From: Bacteroidota bacterium
GTDB lineage: Bacteria; Bacteroidota; Bacteroidia; Bacteroidales; Cfx3-03
DNA: 64,000 nt
Reading direction: 5' to 3'
Assembly (NCBI GenBank): GCA_013390605.1
Contig: JACAUB010000001.1
Location: 627,114-691,113, forward strand
In this document: piece after piece, positions 9,038 to 17,577 of the stretch
How the letters are laid out: every line of letters begins with the position of its first letter
How positions within the stretch are numbered: the stretch's first letter is position 1
The notes under the pieces: generated by a model
Database searches by the model: none
What the model was told of the DNA's origin: nothing
The model's input: the letters and a program-made list of their open reading frames with translations, nothing else
Program-made: the position numbers and the translations under genes

Positions 9038-9817
9038 TTATTGATCAAGCCAACTTTTGAAGGCCGTTACCTTTTCTCGACTTACAATAATCTCTTCATC
9101 CGTTGAATTGATCAGGCGTAGTTTTAAACGACTGTTGGAATGATTTACTATGTCCTTAATAGACTTCATGGCAATGATATATTTTCGATTGATACGAAAG
9201 AAATGCTCGGGGTTTAATAGCACTTCTAGTTCTTCCAGCGTGTAATCGATGTCGTATTCTTTATTTTCCGAACTATTTAAGAATGTGGCTTTACCCATGC
9301 TGTAAAAAAAGTTAATCTGATCTACAGAAATGGTTTTAATGTGTTCGCCTGCCCTTACCAAAAATCTGTTTTTGTATGACTTGGTTAACATTTGTAACAC
9401 TTTATCCATAACTGGTGATGAGATGTTTGTAGATTGATTGACTTGCTCTTCGTTTTTCGATAAATGCAAATGCTGATATTTATCCATCGCACGTTTTAAT
9501 TCTTCACTATCTACTGGTTTTAAAAGATAATCAATGCTATTGACTTTAAATGCACGTAGGGCATACTCATCGAAAGCAGTGGTGAAGATGACCGGACAAT
9601 TTACTTTTACTTGATCGAATATTTCAAAACTTAAACCATCAGCTAATTGGATGTCGAAAAAGGCGAGATCAGGTTGTTGGTTTGTTTCGAACCAGATAAC
9701 AGTACTCTTGATACTATCGAGCATACCCACAATTTCTACGGTATGATCAATCGTTTCAATTAATCCACGTAAACGATTGGCAGCAAGCTTTTCATCTTCA
9801 ATTATTAATATAGTCAT
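9038..9817 (-). CDS. LytTR-family response regulator
   Basis: A 259-residue regulator: an N-terminal receiver domain (residues 1-115) with acidic pocket EDE (residues 7-9), phospho-acceptor D55 in LAFFDIQL and conserved Lys in LLKPVD, a linker, and a C-terminal LytTR DNA-binding domain (about 155-255) with FFRINRKYIIAM and the closing VSREKVTAFKSWL. LytTR regulators bind direct-repeat sites upstream of their targets. It follows its cognate kinase gene by 10 bp and is therefore almost certainly co-transcribed with it. Targets are unknown; the TonB receptor and TPR genes upstream on the same strand, or the convergent PUL, are the obvious candidates. Confidence 0.92.
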   Translation of the reverse strand: MTILIIEDEKLAANRLRGLIETIDHTVEIVGMLDSIKSTVIWFETNQQPDLAFFDIQLADGLSFEIFDQVKVNCPVIFTTAFDEYALRAFKVNSIDYLLKPVDSEELKRAMDKYQHLHLSKNEEQVNQSTNISSPVMDKVLQMLTKSYKNRFLVRAGEHIKTISVDQINFFYSMGKATFLNSSENKEYDIDYTLEELEVLLNPEHFFRINRKYIIAMKSIKDIVNHSNSRLKLRLINSTDEEIIVSREKVTAFKSWLDQ

Positions 9818-9827
9818 TGTAATAGCT

Positions 9828-10886
9828 TTATTTTTCTATTAGTGGTAGTTTTACAGTGAACCATTCATTCGTCTCTTCAATGATAACCGGAGAGGAAGAG
9901 AAAAAATTATACCGTTCGCGGATGTTATTTAATCCGATACTTCCGGTCTCTTTTATTACGAGCTTCTTTTGGAGGTTATTCCTGACCACTAAATAATTAT
10001 CATCAGTAAAAATGTTTATATGTAAAGGTTGCTCTGAAGAGACAATATTATGTTTTATGGCATTCTCTACAAGCATCTGAAGAGATAATGGAATTATACT
10101 GACCTTATTGTCTTGAATGGAGATTTCGACCTGAAGACTGCTGTCGAATCGGATCTTCTGAAGATAAATGTACGCATTTACAAATTTTAGTTCAGTTTCG
10201 AGATCTACCAATTCTTTGTCTTTGTTCTCTAATACATATCTGTAAACATCAGAGAGTTGCTTGATGAATTTTACGGCAAGTTGAGAATCTGTTTCTACAA
10301 GAGAAGTCAATACATTTAAGCTATTAAAGAGAAAATGAGGGTTGACCTGATTTTTTAATGCTTCAAACTGCAGACTTAATGCTTCTCTTTTTAGTTGTTC
10401 TTCGCGTAGCAATAGTTTTTTCCATTCATTGAAAAAAGAGACCAAATAAAAAATCAGGGTAATAATAATACAGATTAGAATTTCACTGATCATTGTATAG
10501 AATCCACGATCTATTAATTGAGAGAAAGTAATAAACCTGGAACTCCAAATGCTAAATAAGGAAAAATTGATAAAAAGAATAGCAGTTATGGAATATAAAA
10601 GGCCTGCTCCAAAAACCAACAATAGTGTTTTTAAAGGACCCTTATGCCAAGGGAAATGGCGTCGTACAAAAAAACCAATGATTCCATTCCCTTGCCATAA
10701 AGGATATCCAATGGCCATACCATAAAAAATTTCTTTATCTAATATTTCCCAATGTATTGACTTATTAAACAACGTTGATGTAACAATACCTATTCCACCA
10801 CAAATAAGTAAAACCTTTATTTGTTCGAGGAAGAACCTTAAATAGTTTCTGGATGAGACTTGGACATGAAATTTTGAGGTATTCAA
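9828..10886 (-). CDS. LytS/YehU-type sensor histidine kinase
   Basis: A 352-residue inner-membrane kinase with about four transmembrane segments in the first 160 residues, a short coiled-coil linker (EEQLKREALSLQFEALKNQ), then a His_kinase domain of the LytS type with phospho-acceptor His in NQVNPHFLFNSLNVL and an ATPase part with LVENAIKHNI (N box) and GSIGLNNIRERY (G box). It has no obvious extracellular sensor domain, so the signal is probably membrane-related. The frame begins at a TTG (10884-10886) with no in-frame ATG close by, an unusual start. It partners the LytTR regulator 10 bp downstream. Confidence 0.9.
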   Translation of the reverse strand: MNTSKFHVQVSSRNYLRFFLEQIKVLLICGGIGIVTSTLFNKSIHWEILDKEIFYGMAIGYPLWQGNGIIGFFVRRHFPWHKGPLKTLLLVFGAGLLYSITAILFINFSLFSIWSSRFITFSQLIDRGFYTMISEILICIIITLIFYLVSFFNEWKKLLLREEQLKREALSLQFEALKNQVNPHFLFNSLNVLTSLVETDSQLAVKFIKQLSDVYRYVLENKDKELVDLETELKFVNAYIYLQKIRFDSSLQVEISIQDNKVSIIPLSLQMLVENAIKHNIVSSEQPLHINIFTDDNYLVVRNNLQKKLVIKETGSIGLNNIRERYNFFSSSPVIIEETNEWFTVKLPLIEK

Positions 10887-10933
10887 AACAAATATTTTTT
10901 AATGGGTGACATAATGAAATTCATAGGTTTTTT

Positions 10934-10990
10934 AATAATTATCTTCCAAACCCAGTATCACTATTATAAAAGGTTTGAAAGATAATTATT
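10934..10990 (-). repeat. 19-bp inverted repeat between the TPR and sensor-kinase genes
   Basis: Arms 10934-10952 and 10972-10990 are complementary with one mismatch, around a 19-base loop. On the minus transcript the hairpin is followed by A residues rather than U residues, so it does not look like a simple terminator for the TPR gene. It may act as an RNA-stability or attenuation element that separates expression of the receptor/TPR genes from the kinase pair. Confidence 0.5.
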
Positions 10991-11009
10991 TTATCTCAAA
11001 AATAGATGA

Positions 11010-11654
11010 TTAATTGCAGGAGGCTAATATCTTTTCATTCATATCTTTCCCCCAGTTTGGATATATTTCGTTTGTTGGTTTAAAGTTTTCAAACTTGGTT
11101 TTAGCCTTTTCGAATATAGGTTTAGCAGCCTCTTTGCCACCACCAAACATCTTTGGCATATTCATTACACTTTGGCCTTTAAGAAAATAGATACGAGGAT
11201 TTTCCGGATTTAGGCTTTCTGCCTTTTCAAATGCTTCATTTGCTTTCATAGAGAAATTTTGTCCCCTTGCCATTGGATCCACCATAATACGAGCCTGAAA
11301 GAGCATCCCCTGTAACACCCAAAGTTCAGATTCACCAGCTTTAATTTTTAGGCCTTTATCAAGTATCGTTTGGGCCTGATCTAATAAAAGGTCAACTTTT
11401 GTCTTGTCCTTTTCGCCGAATGAGTATAGCGTTGTGCAAAGTGCAGAGTAGTACGCTGGCAACCATTCTGTTGGTTCAGCTTCAGAAATGCGTTGAAACT
11501 TATTGGATAAATCAAGATATGCACCATTATCCTTGATTGTATTCATCTCTGATAAAGTTGCACCCATTGCGTTTTTGAATTCACTTTTATCCTGAGCGAA
11601 AAGTTGGGCAAAGCAAGCCAACATAAGGACGATTGTTAAAGAGACTGTTTTCAT
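11010..11654 (-). CDS. Secreted TPR-repeat protein
   Basis: A 214-residue protein with signal peptide (MLACFAQLFAQ) followed by helical repeats of tetratricopeptide type: AYLDLSNKFQRISEAEPTEW, ANEAFEKAESLNPENPRIYF and AAKPIFEKAKTKF. TPR domains mediate protein contacts; no catalytic residues are seen. It sits 48 bp after the TonB-receptor gene and is probably in the same mRNA. Related small TPR proteins often accompany TonB receptors with carboxypeptidase-like N-terminal domains in Bacteroidota, but a specific function is not known. Confidence 0.65.
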   Translation of the reverse strand: MKTVSLTIVLMLACFAQLFAQDKSEFKNAMGATLSEMNTIKDNGAYLDLSNKFQRISEAEPTEWLPAYYSALCTTLYSFGEKDKTKVDLLLDQAQTILDKGLKIKAGESELWVLQGMLFQARIMVDPMARGQNFSMKANEAFEKAESLNPENPRIYFLKGQSVMNMPKMFGGGKEAAKPIFEKAKTKFENFKPTNEIYPNWGKDMNEKILASCN

Positions 11655-11702
11655 TATTTTTATTTTTTAAGTTAAGGATTATTTTGTTTGAATATGAATT
11701 TA

Positions 11703-13886
11703 TTATTTCTTTTTTTCAAGCGAGATAAACACTGCAATCATAGCGAATCGTTTTGCCTGAGGATTGATTTCGTGTTGTGCAAAATGACCTGATGCATCGG
11801 CAATTGTACTGTAATGATAACCGTACACATTATTGAAGCCAAATATATTACTGACTGAACAATAGACTATTGTGTAGTTTCCAAAGAAACTTGTAATGTA
11901 ACTGAGATTCATGCTGACATCATTGTAGCTTTTTGTTTTATCTTTCATGAAATCAGTTGAATTGGGATTAAAATAGGGTCTGCCACTTGCATAACTATAG
12001 GTTAAACCAATTAGCGATTGAAGTTTTGGAACAAAGTATTTGAATACCGCATTTACATTATTATCGCTTATGAAGGACGGTGTAGCTAATTGTGTGAAAT
12101 CTTTGTAAAGTCGTTTTGAATCTATAAACGAATAGGTTAGCCAATAATCGAGGTGTTTAATCGTTTTCTGGTCTCTGAAATAGATGTCGATTCCCTTTGC
12201 ATACCCATGTCCCTGATTGTTATAAGCTAAAGGATCCGGTGTGTTTTCTGTGGTATATCTGATTAAATGAAGATAGTCTTTGTAATAGGCTTCAACTCTG
12301 AAAGTACGATCGTCTTTTACATATTGGTAGTTAAGAATATAGTGATTGGCTTGCTCAAAACTTAGTTGATGTGTAAAACGAAGGGCCGAAGCTGTTGGTG
12401 ATTGATAGAATATTCCATAAGCTAGTGAAATTGATCCAGTTGCAGAAGTTTTAAAGCCTAGCGAAAGTCTTGGCATCAGGTTGGATTTTTGAAGAATTGA
12501 AGAATATTCACTACGAACTCCTGCACTCAATGCTAGTTTATTTACAGGCGTATATTCAGCTTCTGCAAATCCCGCAGTAATATTTTCATTATATCCGGTT
12601 ATGTAGTCTTTTGAGTCTAAATGATTATAGTAGTCCTGCTTGAATTTCTCACTGGTTAACTCAACTCCGGTTTTTAGTTTTAGCCGATTTGTAAAATTGT
12701 GGTGGATGCTCAATCGTGCCTGAAAGCTTTTGTCCGTTTCGTCTAGTCTATCGCTGCCAATGTCTTTAAAGTCATTATTGTACGACCAGGCACTCCCAGC
12801 CAGCAATGTGGTGTTTGTTCCAAGAGGTGTTGAGTAGGTGGTATTTATGTAATCATTCTTATTTTTAATTCTGATTGGCATTGTTCCTTCTGACATCGTA
12901 TCATTAGGATACTGAAGTTTAAGATCGCTCGATGATGATGATGAAAATAGTTTTAGAAGTCCATTTTTACCGACTTTTTGTCTGAATATGATAGACCCGT
13001 CTTTACTCTCAGGGGCCTTATCCCATTTTACTTTTTGTTTAATTAAGTTAAAGTAGGGTTGAAGGTTGAAATAATTTACTGAAGCTGCCAGCGAACTATT
13101 TTCCCATCGTTCGGTATGATTTAATCCTGCGCCAAGACTATATAATGATATCCCGGTGATTGTTTTTGGAGCCAGACCTTCTGTTTTAAGAATGAGTGCC
13201 GAGGACATGGCTTGTCCATATTCTGCAGAATATCCACCAGTACTAAAAACGGTACCTGTAAACAACATAGGAGAGAACCTTCCACGTGAAGGAATATCGG
13301 GGACTTTTGATCCATAAGGATTCTGAACCAGCATTCCGTCAATATAAGTTCTTGTCTCAGAACTCTCTCCTCCACGAACAAAAAGACGGCCGTCTTCTCC
13401 AACCTGCTGTGTTCCCGGAAGAGTTCTTAATGCACCATAGATATCACCTGCAGCACTTGCTGTAGTTACAATATCTAAAGGTTTCAGTGTGATTGACTTT
13501 CGCTCTTCGCTTGCTTCAAATGACCCTGCTGTAATAACGACCGCATTTAGCTGATTATATGCTTCTTTTAACTTAATATCAAAGTAGATCTCTTTTCCTG
13601 TTAATTCAATTTTATGTTCTTGTTTATCATATCCCATCATGCTAATTACCAATATTTGTTCACCGGTCTTCTTTGTCTGGAAGCGGAATAAACCTTCAGT
13701 ATTGCTGCTGATTCCATCATAAGTAGATTTGATGAAAATATTGGCTCCGGGTAAAGTTTGTCCAGCCTTATCAGAAACCTTTCCTGATATGATTGTTTGT
13801 GCCTTACTATTAAAAACGGAGAAAAGAATAAAAGTCAATAAAAAGAGATTTTTCATTTTTTTTGTGTTGTAAGTTTTCTTTTTCAT
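11703..13886 (-). CDS. TonB-dependent outer-membrane receptor with CarboxypepD_reg-like domain
   Basis: A 727-residue receptor. After the signal peptide (SVFNSKAQ) comes an Ig-like CarboxypepD_reg domain (about 30-115: ISGKVSDKAGQTLPGANIFI), then a plug (about 125-235) containing DIYGALRTLPGTQQVGEDGRLFVRGG, and a 22-strand-type barrel to the C-terminus. It is shorter than SusC transporters and lacks a SusD partner here, so it more likely imports a small ligand (siderophore, cofactor or peptide) or functions in signalling. The methionine codon at 13856 gives a more conventional signal peptide than the first ATG. It heads a minus-strand cluster with a TPR protein and a LytS/LytTR pair. Confidence 0.88.
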   Translation of the reverse strand: MKKKTYNTKKMKNLFLLTFILFSVFNSKAQTIISGKVSDKAGQTLPGANIFIKSTYDGISSNTEGLFRFQTKKTGEQILVISMMGYDKQEHKIELTGKEIYFDIKLKEAYNQLNAVVITAGSFEASEERKSITLKPLDIVTTASAAGDIYGALRTLPGTQQVGEDGRLFVRGGESSETRTYIDGMLVQNPYGSKVPDIPSRGRFSPMLFTGTVFSTGGYSAEYGQAMSSALILKTEGLAPKTITGISLYSLGAGLNHTERWENSSLAASVNYFNLQPYFNLIKQKVKWDKAPESKDGSIIFRQKVGKNGLLKLFSSSSSSDLKLQYPNDTMSEGTMPIRIKNKNDYINTTYSTPLGTNTTLLAGSAWSYNNDFKDIGSDRLDETDKSFQARLSIHHNFTNRLKLKTGVELTSEKFKQDYYNHLDSKDYITGYNENITAGFAEAEYTPVNKLALSAGVRSEYSSILQKSNLMPRLSLGFKTSATGSISLAYGIFYQSPTASALRFTHQLSFEQANHYILNYQYVKDDRTFRVEAYYKDYLHLIRYTTENTPDPLAYNNQGHGYAKGIDIYFRDQKTIKHLDYWLTYSFIDSKRLYKDFTQLATPSFISDNNVNAVFKYFVPKLQSLIGLTYSYASGRPYFNPNSTDFMKDKTKSYNDVSMNLSYITSFFGNYTIVYCSVSNIFGFNNVYGYHYSTIADASGHFAQHEINPQAKRFAMIAVFISLEKKK

Positions 13887-14202
13887 TCGCCAACAATAAT
13901 GTGTTGACTATTCTTTGTGTTTATTTATGCAGCAAAGATGCATTGAGAACTATACAGAATGAAATGAAAGCTACCCAATTGTTGAAAATGAGTCCCGAGT
14001 TGTTTTGATATTAAGATTGATTGTAACCTACAATAAGGAAAAAGACATGTTTTGGGCGAATTATTTTTTAAAAATAATTGAACGCTTATTCTTAACGTAT
14101 TGATCATTAGCAATACAAAAATGGGAAACTAATTTAGCAAAATAATTGTTCGCATCAATAAATAAAAATCCTATACATTTGTGTAACAAACTTTTTTTAT
14201 TT
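13887..14202. other. Divergent intergenic region (TonB receptor / deoD)
   Basis: About 315 bases between two divergent genes with no coding frame of note. It contains the deoD -7 box on the plus strand and a partial match (CATCTTTG near 13927-13940, reverse strand) to the -7 box upstream of the receptor gene. Nothing else was recognised. Confidence 0.4.
14174..14181 (+). promoter_or_regulatory. -7 box of the deoD promoter
   Basis: TACATTTG fits TAnnTTTG exactly and ends 21 bases before the ATG at 14203. No good -33 TTTG was found at the usual spacing. The box lies inside the open frame upstream of the chosen ATG, which argues for the downstream start. Confidence 0.5.
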
Positions 14203-14910
14203 ATGAGTATTCATATTGAAGCCAAGCCTGGTGAGATTGCTGATTTCGTATTACTCCCGGGAGATCCACTTCGTGCAAAATTTATAGCCGAAAATTTATT
14301 AGATAATGCTGTATGCTATTCACAAGTTAGAGGAATGCTTGGATTTACAGGCACATATAAGGGTAAACGTGTTTCAGTTCAAGGAACGGGAATGGGATTA
14401 CCTTCTCACTTAATTTATGTTAACGAGTTGATCAGTGATTATGGTGCAAAAACACTTGTCCGTATTGGTACTTGTGGTGGTATGCGCGATGATATCAAGG
14501 TTCGGGATGTGATAATGGCCGTAAGCGCTTCTACCGATTCATCTATTATTAGTCGCGCGGTTAATGGAATGAGTTATGCCCCAACGGCGAGTTTTGATTT
14601 ATTACTGAAGGCTGCTGAAGGAGCTAAGAAGTTAGGCTTAACTTTAAAAGCAGGGAATGTTTTATCGTCTGATATTTTTTATCATGATGTTGAAATTACT
14701 GATCCTTATGCCGTCTGGCGTAAATTTGGAGTCCTTGCTGTTGAAATGGAAACTGCTGGTCTCTATATGCAATCTTCTCGATTTAATGTACAGGCTCTTT
14801 CTTTATTAACTGTAAGTGACCATCTGATTACCGGTGAACATTGTTTCCCTTCAGAACGGCAGACTGCCTTTATGGATATGGTAAAAGTGGCGTTAACACT
14901 TCTTGACTAA
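14203..14910 (+). CDS. deoD: Purine-nucleoside phosphorylase, DeoD type
   Basis: A 235-residue protein of the usual DeoD length. It converts purine (deoxy)nucleosides plus phosphate into free base and (deoxy)ribose-1-phosphate in the cytoplasm for purine salvage. Landmarks: start [20 protein letters not shown] (nucleoside-binding His4), [12 protein letters not shown], the phosphate-binding [25 protein letters not shown] with the ribose-contacting Glu-Met-Glu, and TVSDH with the catalytic Asp. The frame extends upstream to a TTG at 14146, but the conserved MSIHIEAK start at 14203 and the promoter box at 14174 fix the start. It is monocistronic, with a terminator at 14919. Confidence 0.96.
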   Translation: MSIHIEAKPGEIADFVLLPGDPLRAKFIAENLLDNAVCYSQVRGMLGFTGTYKGKRVSVQGTGMGLPSHLIYVNELISDYGAKTLVRIGTCGGMRDDIKVRDVIMAVSASTDSSIISRAVNGMSYAPTASFDLLLKAAEGAKKLGLTLKAGNVLSSDIFYHDVEITDPYAVWRKFGVLAVEMETAGLYMQSSRFNVQALSLLTVSDHLITGEHCFPSERQTAFMDMVKVALTLLD

Positions 14911-14918
14911 TTTTTATG

Positions 14919-14955
14919 ATAGTTCTTTTGTAATTAAAAGGACTATTTTCATTTT
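14919..14955 (+). terminator. Terminator after deoD
   Basis: An 11-bp stem (14919-14929 with 14936-14946, one G:U), a 6-base loop and a following T-rich tract (TTTCATTTT). It lies 9 bases past the deoD stop and 20 bases before the SDR gene. Confidence 0.75.
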
Positions 14956-14974
14956 AATGAGATAGGATATAATT

Positions 14975-15733
14975 ATGCAAAAAATAGTGCTTATTACTGG
15001 TGCTACCAGTGGGATTGGAGAGGCAGCTGCAAAGATATTTGCTAAGAATGGATGTAAATTAATTTTAACAGGTCGTCGAGAAGATCGTTTAATGGTTTTT
15101 TCTAATCAACTTGTTAAAGAATTTGGTATAGAAGTGCTTCCTCTTGTATTTGATGTGCGGAATCTGGAAGCGGTTCAGAATGCTGTAAACCATCTCCCGG
15201 ATAACTGGAAATCGATTGATGTATTGCTTAATAATGCAGGACTGGCTGTTGGTTTAAACGCTATACAAGATGGTGTTATTGACGACTGGGAACGTATGAT
15301 AGATACCAATATTAAAGGATTACTTTATGTAACCCGTTGCTTTGCACCACTCATGATTGCTCGAAACAGTGGGCATATTATTAATATCGGATCTATTGCC
15401 GGAAAAGAAGTTTATGCCAATGGAAACGTTTATTGTGCTACAAAACATGCAGTAGATGCTTTAACAAAAGCAATGCGTACAGATATGGTTAAGCATGGAA
15501 TAAAAGTTACACAAATTGCTCCTGGAGCTGTAGAAACAGAGTTTTCTATTGTTCGCTTTAAGGGAGACAAAAGTGCGGCTGATAATGTTTATAAAGGATT
15601 TGTTCCTCTGTCGGCTGATGATATTGCTGATGTTATCTATTATGTGATCTCACTTCCTGCACATGTTTGCATTAACGATCTTGTTATTACACCTACGGCG
15701 CAAGCCAGTGCTACTAATATTTATAAAGTTTAG
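14975..15733 (+). CDS. SDR-family NAD(P)-dependent oxidoreductase (YdfG-like)
   Basis: A 252-residue classical short-chain dehydrogenase. The cofactor-binding TGATSGIG (residues 8-15), NNAG (about 87-90), and catalytic Ser in INIGSIAG with YxxxK in YCATK are all present. The TGRRED segment after the second strand favours NADP(H). The overall pattern resembles E. coli YdfG, an NADP-dependent 3-hydroxy acid/serine dehydrogenase, so oxidation of small hydroxy acids is the best guess. It is followed after 20 bp by an acyl-CoA synthetase and may be co-transcribed with it; the true substrate is undetermined. Confidence 0.85.
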   Translation: MQKIVLITGATSGIGEAAAKIFAKNGCKLILTGRREDRLMVFSNQLVKEFGIEVLPLVFDVRNLEAVQNAVNHLPDNWKSIDVLLNNAGLAVGLNAIQDGVIDDWERMIDTNIKGLLYVTRCFAPLMIARNSGHIINIGSIAGKEVYANGNVYCATKHAVDALTKAMRTDMVKHGIKVTQIAPGAVETEFSIVRFKGDKSAADNVYKGFVPLSADDIADVIYYVISLPAHVCINDLVITPTAQASATNIYKV

Positions 15734-15753
15734 GTTTTTTAATCTTTCCGGTT

Positions 15754-17541
15754 ATGCAGTTAACTCGATTATTTGATCTTCTTCCATGTTATCTGGAACG
15801 TTATGGTAATAAACCTGATGTTTTGGCCGCTAAAGAAAACGGACAATGGCGCGGGTATTCACTTACTGAATTTCAACAAGCAGTTGCTGAATTAAGTTAT
15901 GCATTGATTAGTATGGGGATTATTCCAGGCGATAGAATTGCATCAATTAGTAATAACCGGCCTGAGTGGAACTTTTTGGATATGGCTATCATGGAGATTG
16001 GTGCTATCCATATTCCGATTTACCCTACGATTAGTGAAGAAGATTATCGATATATATTAAATCATGCTGAAGTGAAGCTTATTTTCCTTTCAAGTGAAGA
16101 TATTTATCGTAGAATCTCGGCAATTATTCCTGATGTACCTTCAATTATGGAAGTATTTAGGTTTACAGGACATAATGATTTACGGAATGTGATTGACTTA
16201 CGTGAGATTGGACGAAATAATCCTAATCCAGATGAAGTAGAACGTCGGAAAGCCGAAATTAAAACCGATGATATAGCAACTATCATTTATACATCGGGCA
16301 CTACCGGAAATCCAAAGGGGGTTATGTTGACCCATCAAAATCTGATCAGCAACTTTATAAGCGTTTCATATATTCCAACATTTGGACCAGAAGGGAGAGC
16401 ACTAAGTTTTCTGCCCCTCTGTCATGTTTATGAACGAATGTTGAATTACATGTACTTATATCTTGGTATCTCGATCTACTATGCAGAAAATCTGGGGACT
16501 ATTGGAGACAATATTAAGGAGATTAATCCTGATATGATGTGTGCTGTACCGCGTGTAATTGAAAAATTATTCGATAAAATTATGTCGGCAGGACATAAAT
16601 TAAAAGGAGTTAAGCATGCTATCTTCAATTGGGCTGTTTATCTTGCCGATCATTATGATGTGAGTGGGCATAATACCGCATGGTATCGTTTTCGATTAGG
16701 CATTGCAGATAAGCTTGTACTTTCTAAATGGCGTGCCGCTTTAGGTGGAAAGTTTAAGATTGTTGTTTCGGGTGGAGCAGCCATCGCACCCCGTCTGATC
16801 CGAATATTTAGAGCCGCTGGTATTCCTATTTATGAAGGATATGGACTTACCGAAACTTCTCCGGTAATTGCTACTACCAGTTCTGATCCGAATGGATTTA
16901 AAGTTGGAACAGTTGGCCCACCTATGCCTGGTGTGGAGTTGAAGATTGCTGATGATGGAGAAATTTTATGTAAAAGTCCTGGTGTGATGAAAGGATATTA
17001 TAAGGAGCCAGAACTGACAAAATTAGTGATCGATGAAGATGGGTGGTTTCATACCGGAGATATTGGCGTAATTGAACCAGAGGGACAGCTTCGAATAACA
17101 GGTCGTAAAAAAGAGATATTTAAAACATCATTGGGAAAGTATATTGCACCTGAAGCTGTTGAAAATAAAATAAAAACTTCGCCTGTTGTTGATAATGTTA
17201 TGGTTGTTGGAGAGAACCAGCGATTTGCCGCAGCTTTAATTGTGCCTGATTTTCAAAAACTGAAGGAATATTGTAATCATAAAGGTATTACGGTTAGTTC
17301 AAACAAAGAGATGATTGAGCGTATTGAGGTCTTTAAGCTATATGCTCATGAAATTGATAAGAAGAACAGACAGTTGGGCAAGACAGAGCAGATAAGAAAA
17401 TTCATATTATTACCTGATGAGTGGACTGTTATGTCTGGAGAAATGACACCAACACTCAAATTAAAAAGAAGCTATGTTACCAAAAAGTATAAAAGTGAAA
17501 TAGCGCAGATCTTCAATGGCAATAACAAGGATCGGGATTAA
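15754..17541 (+). CDS. Long-chain fatty acid-CoA ligase (FadD15-like), copy 1
   Basis: A 595-residue AMP-forming acyl-CoA synthetase that activates fatty acids to acyl-CoA via an acyl-adenylate. The ANL motifs are intact: IIYTSGTTGNPKGVML (P-loop, about residues 177-193), GYGLTETSP, GWFHTGDIG, and ITGRKKEIFKTSLGKY with the C-terminal catalytic Lys region. The length and N-terminus match the FadD15/long-chain subgroup common in Bacteroidota. The next gene encodes a close paralogue of nearly the same length, 36 bp downstream, indicating tandem duplication and probable co-transcription. Chain-length preference cannot be read from sequence. Confidence 0.92.
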   Translation: MQLTRLFDLLPCYLERYGNKPDVLAAKENGQWRGYSLTEFQQAVAELSYALISMGIIPGDRIASISNNRPEWNFLDMAIMEIGAIHIPIYPTISEEDYRYILNHAEVKLIFLSSEDIYRRISAIIPDVPSIMEVFRFTGHNDLRNVIDLREIGRNNPNPDEVERRKAEIKTDDIATIIYTSGTTGNPKGVMLTHQNLISNFISVSYIPTFGPEGRALSFLPLCHVYERMLNYMYLYLGISIYYAENLGTIGDNIKEINPDMMCAVPRVIEKLFDKIMSAGHKLKGVKHAIFNWAVYLADHYDVSGHNTAWYRFRLGIADKLVLSKWRAALGGKFKIVVSGGAAIAPRLIRIFRAAGIPIYEGYGLTETSPVIATTSSDPNGFKVGTVGPPMPGVELKIADDGEILCKSPGVMKGYYKEPELTKLVIDEDGWFHTGDIGVIEPEGQLRITGRKKEIFKTSLGKYIAPEAVENKIKTSPVVDNVMVVGENQRFAAALIVPDFQKLKEYCNHKGITVSSNKEMIERIEVFKLYAHEIDKKNRQLGKTEQIRKFILLPDEWTVMSGEMTPTLKLKRSYVTKKYKSEIAQIFNGNNKDRD

Positions 17542-17577
17542 TATTATAATTTAAATGTTTAAATAAACTAAAAATCA

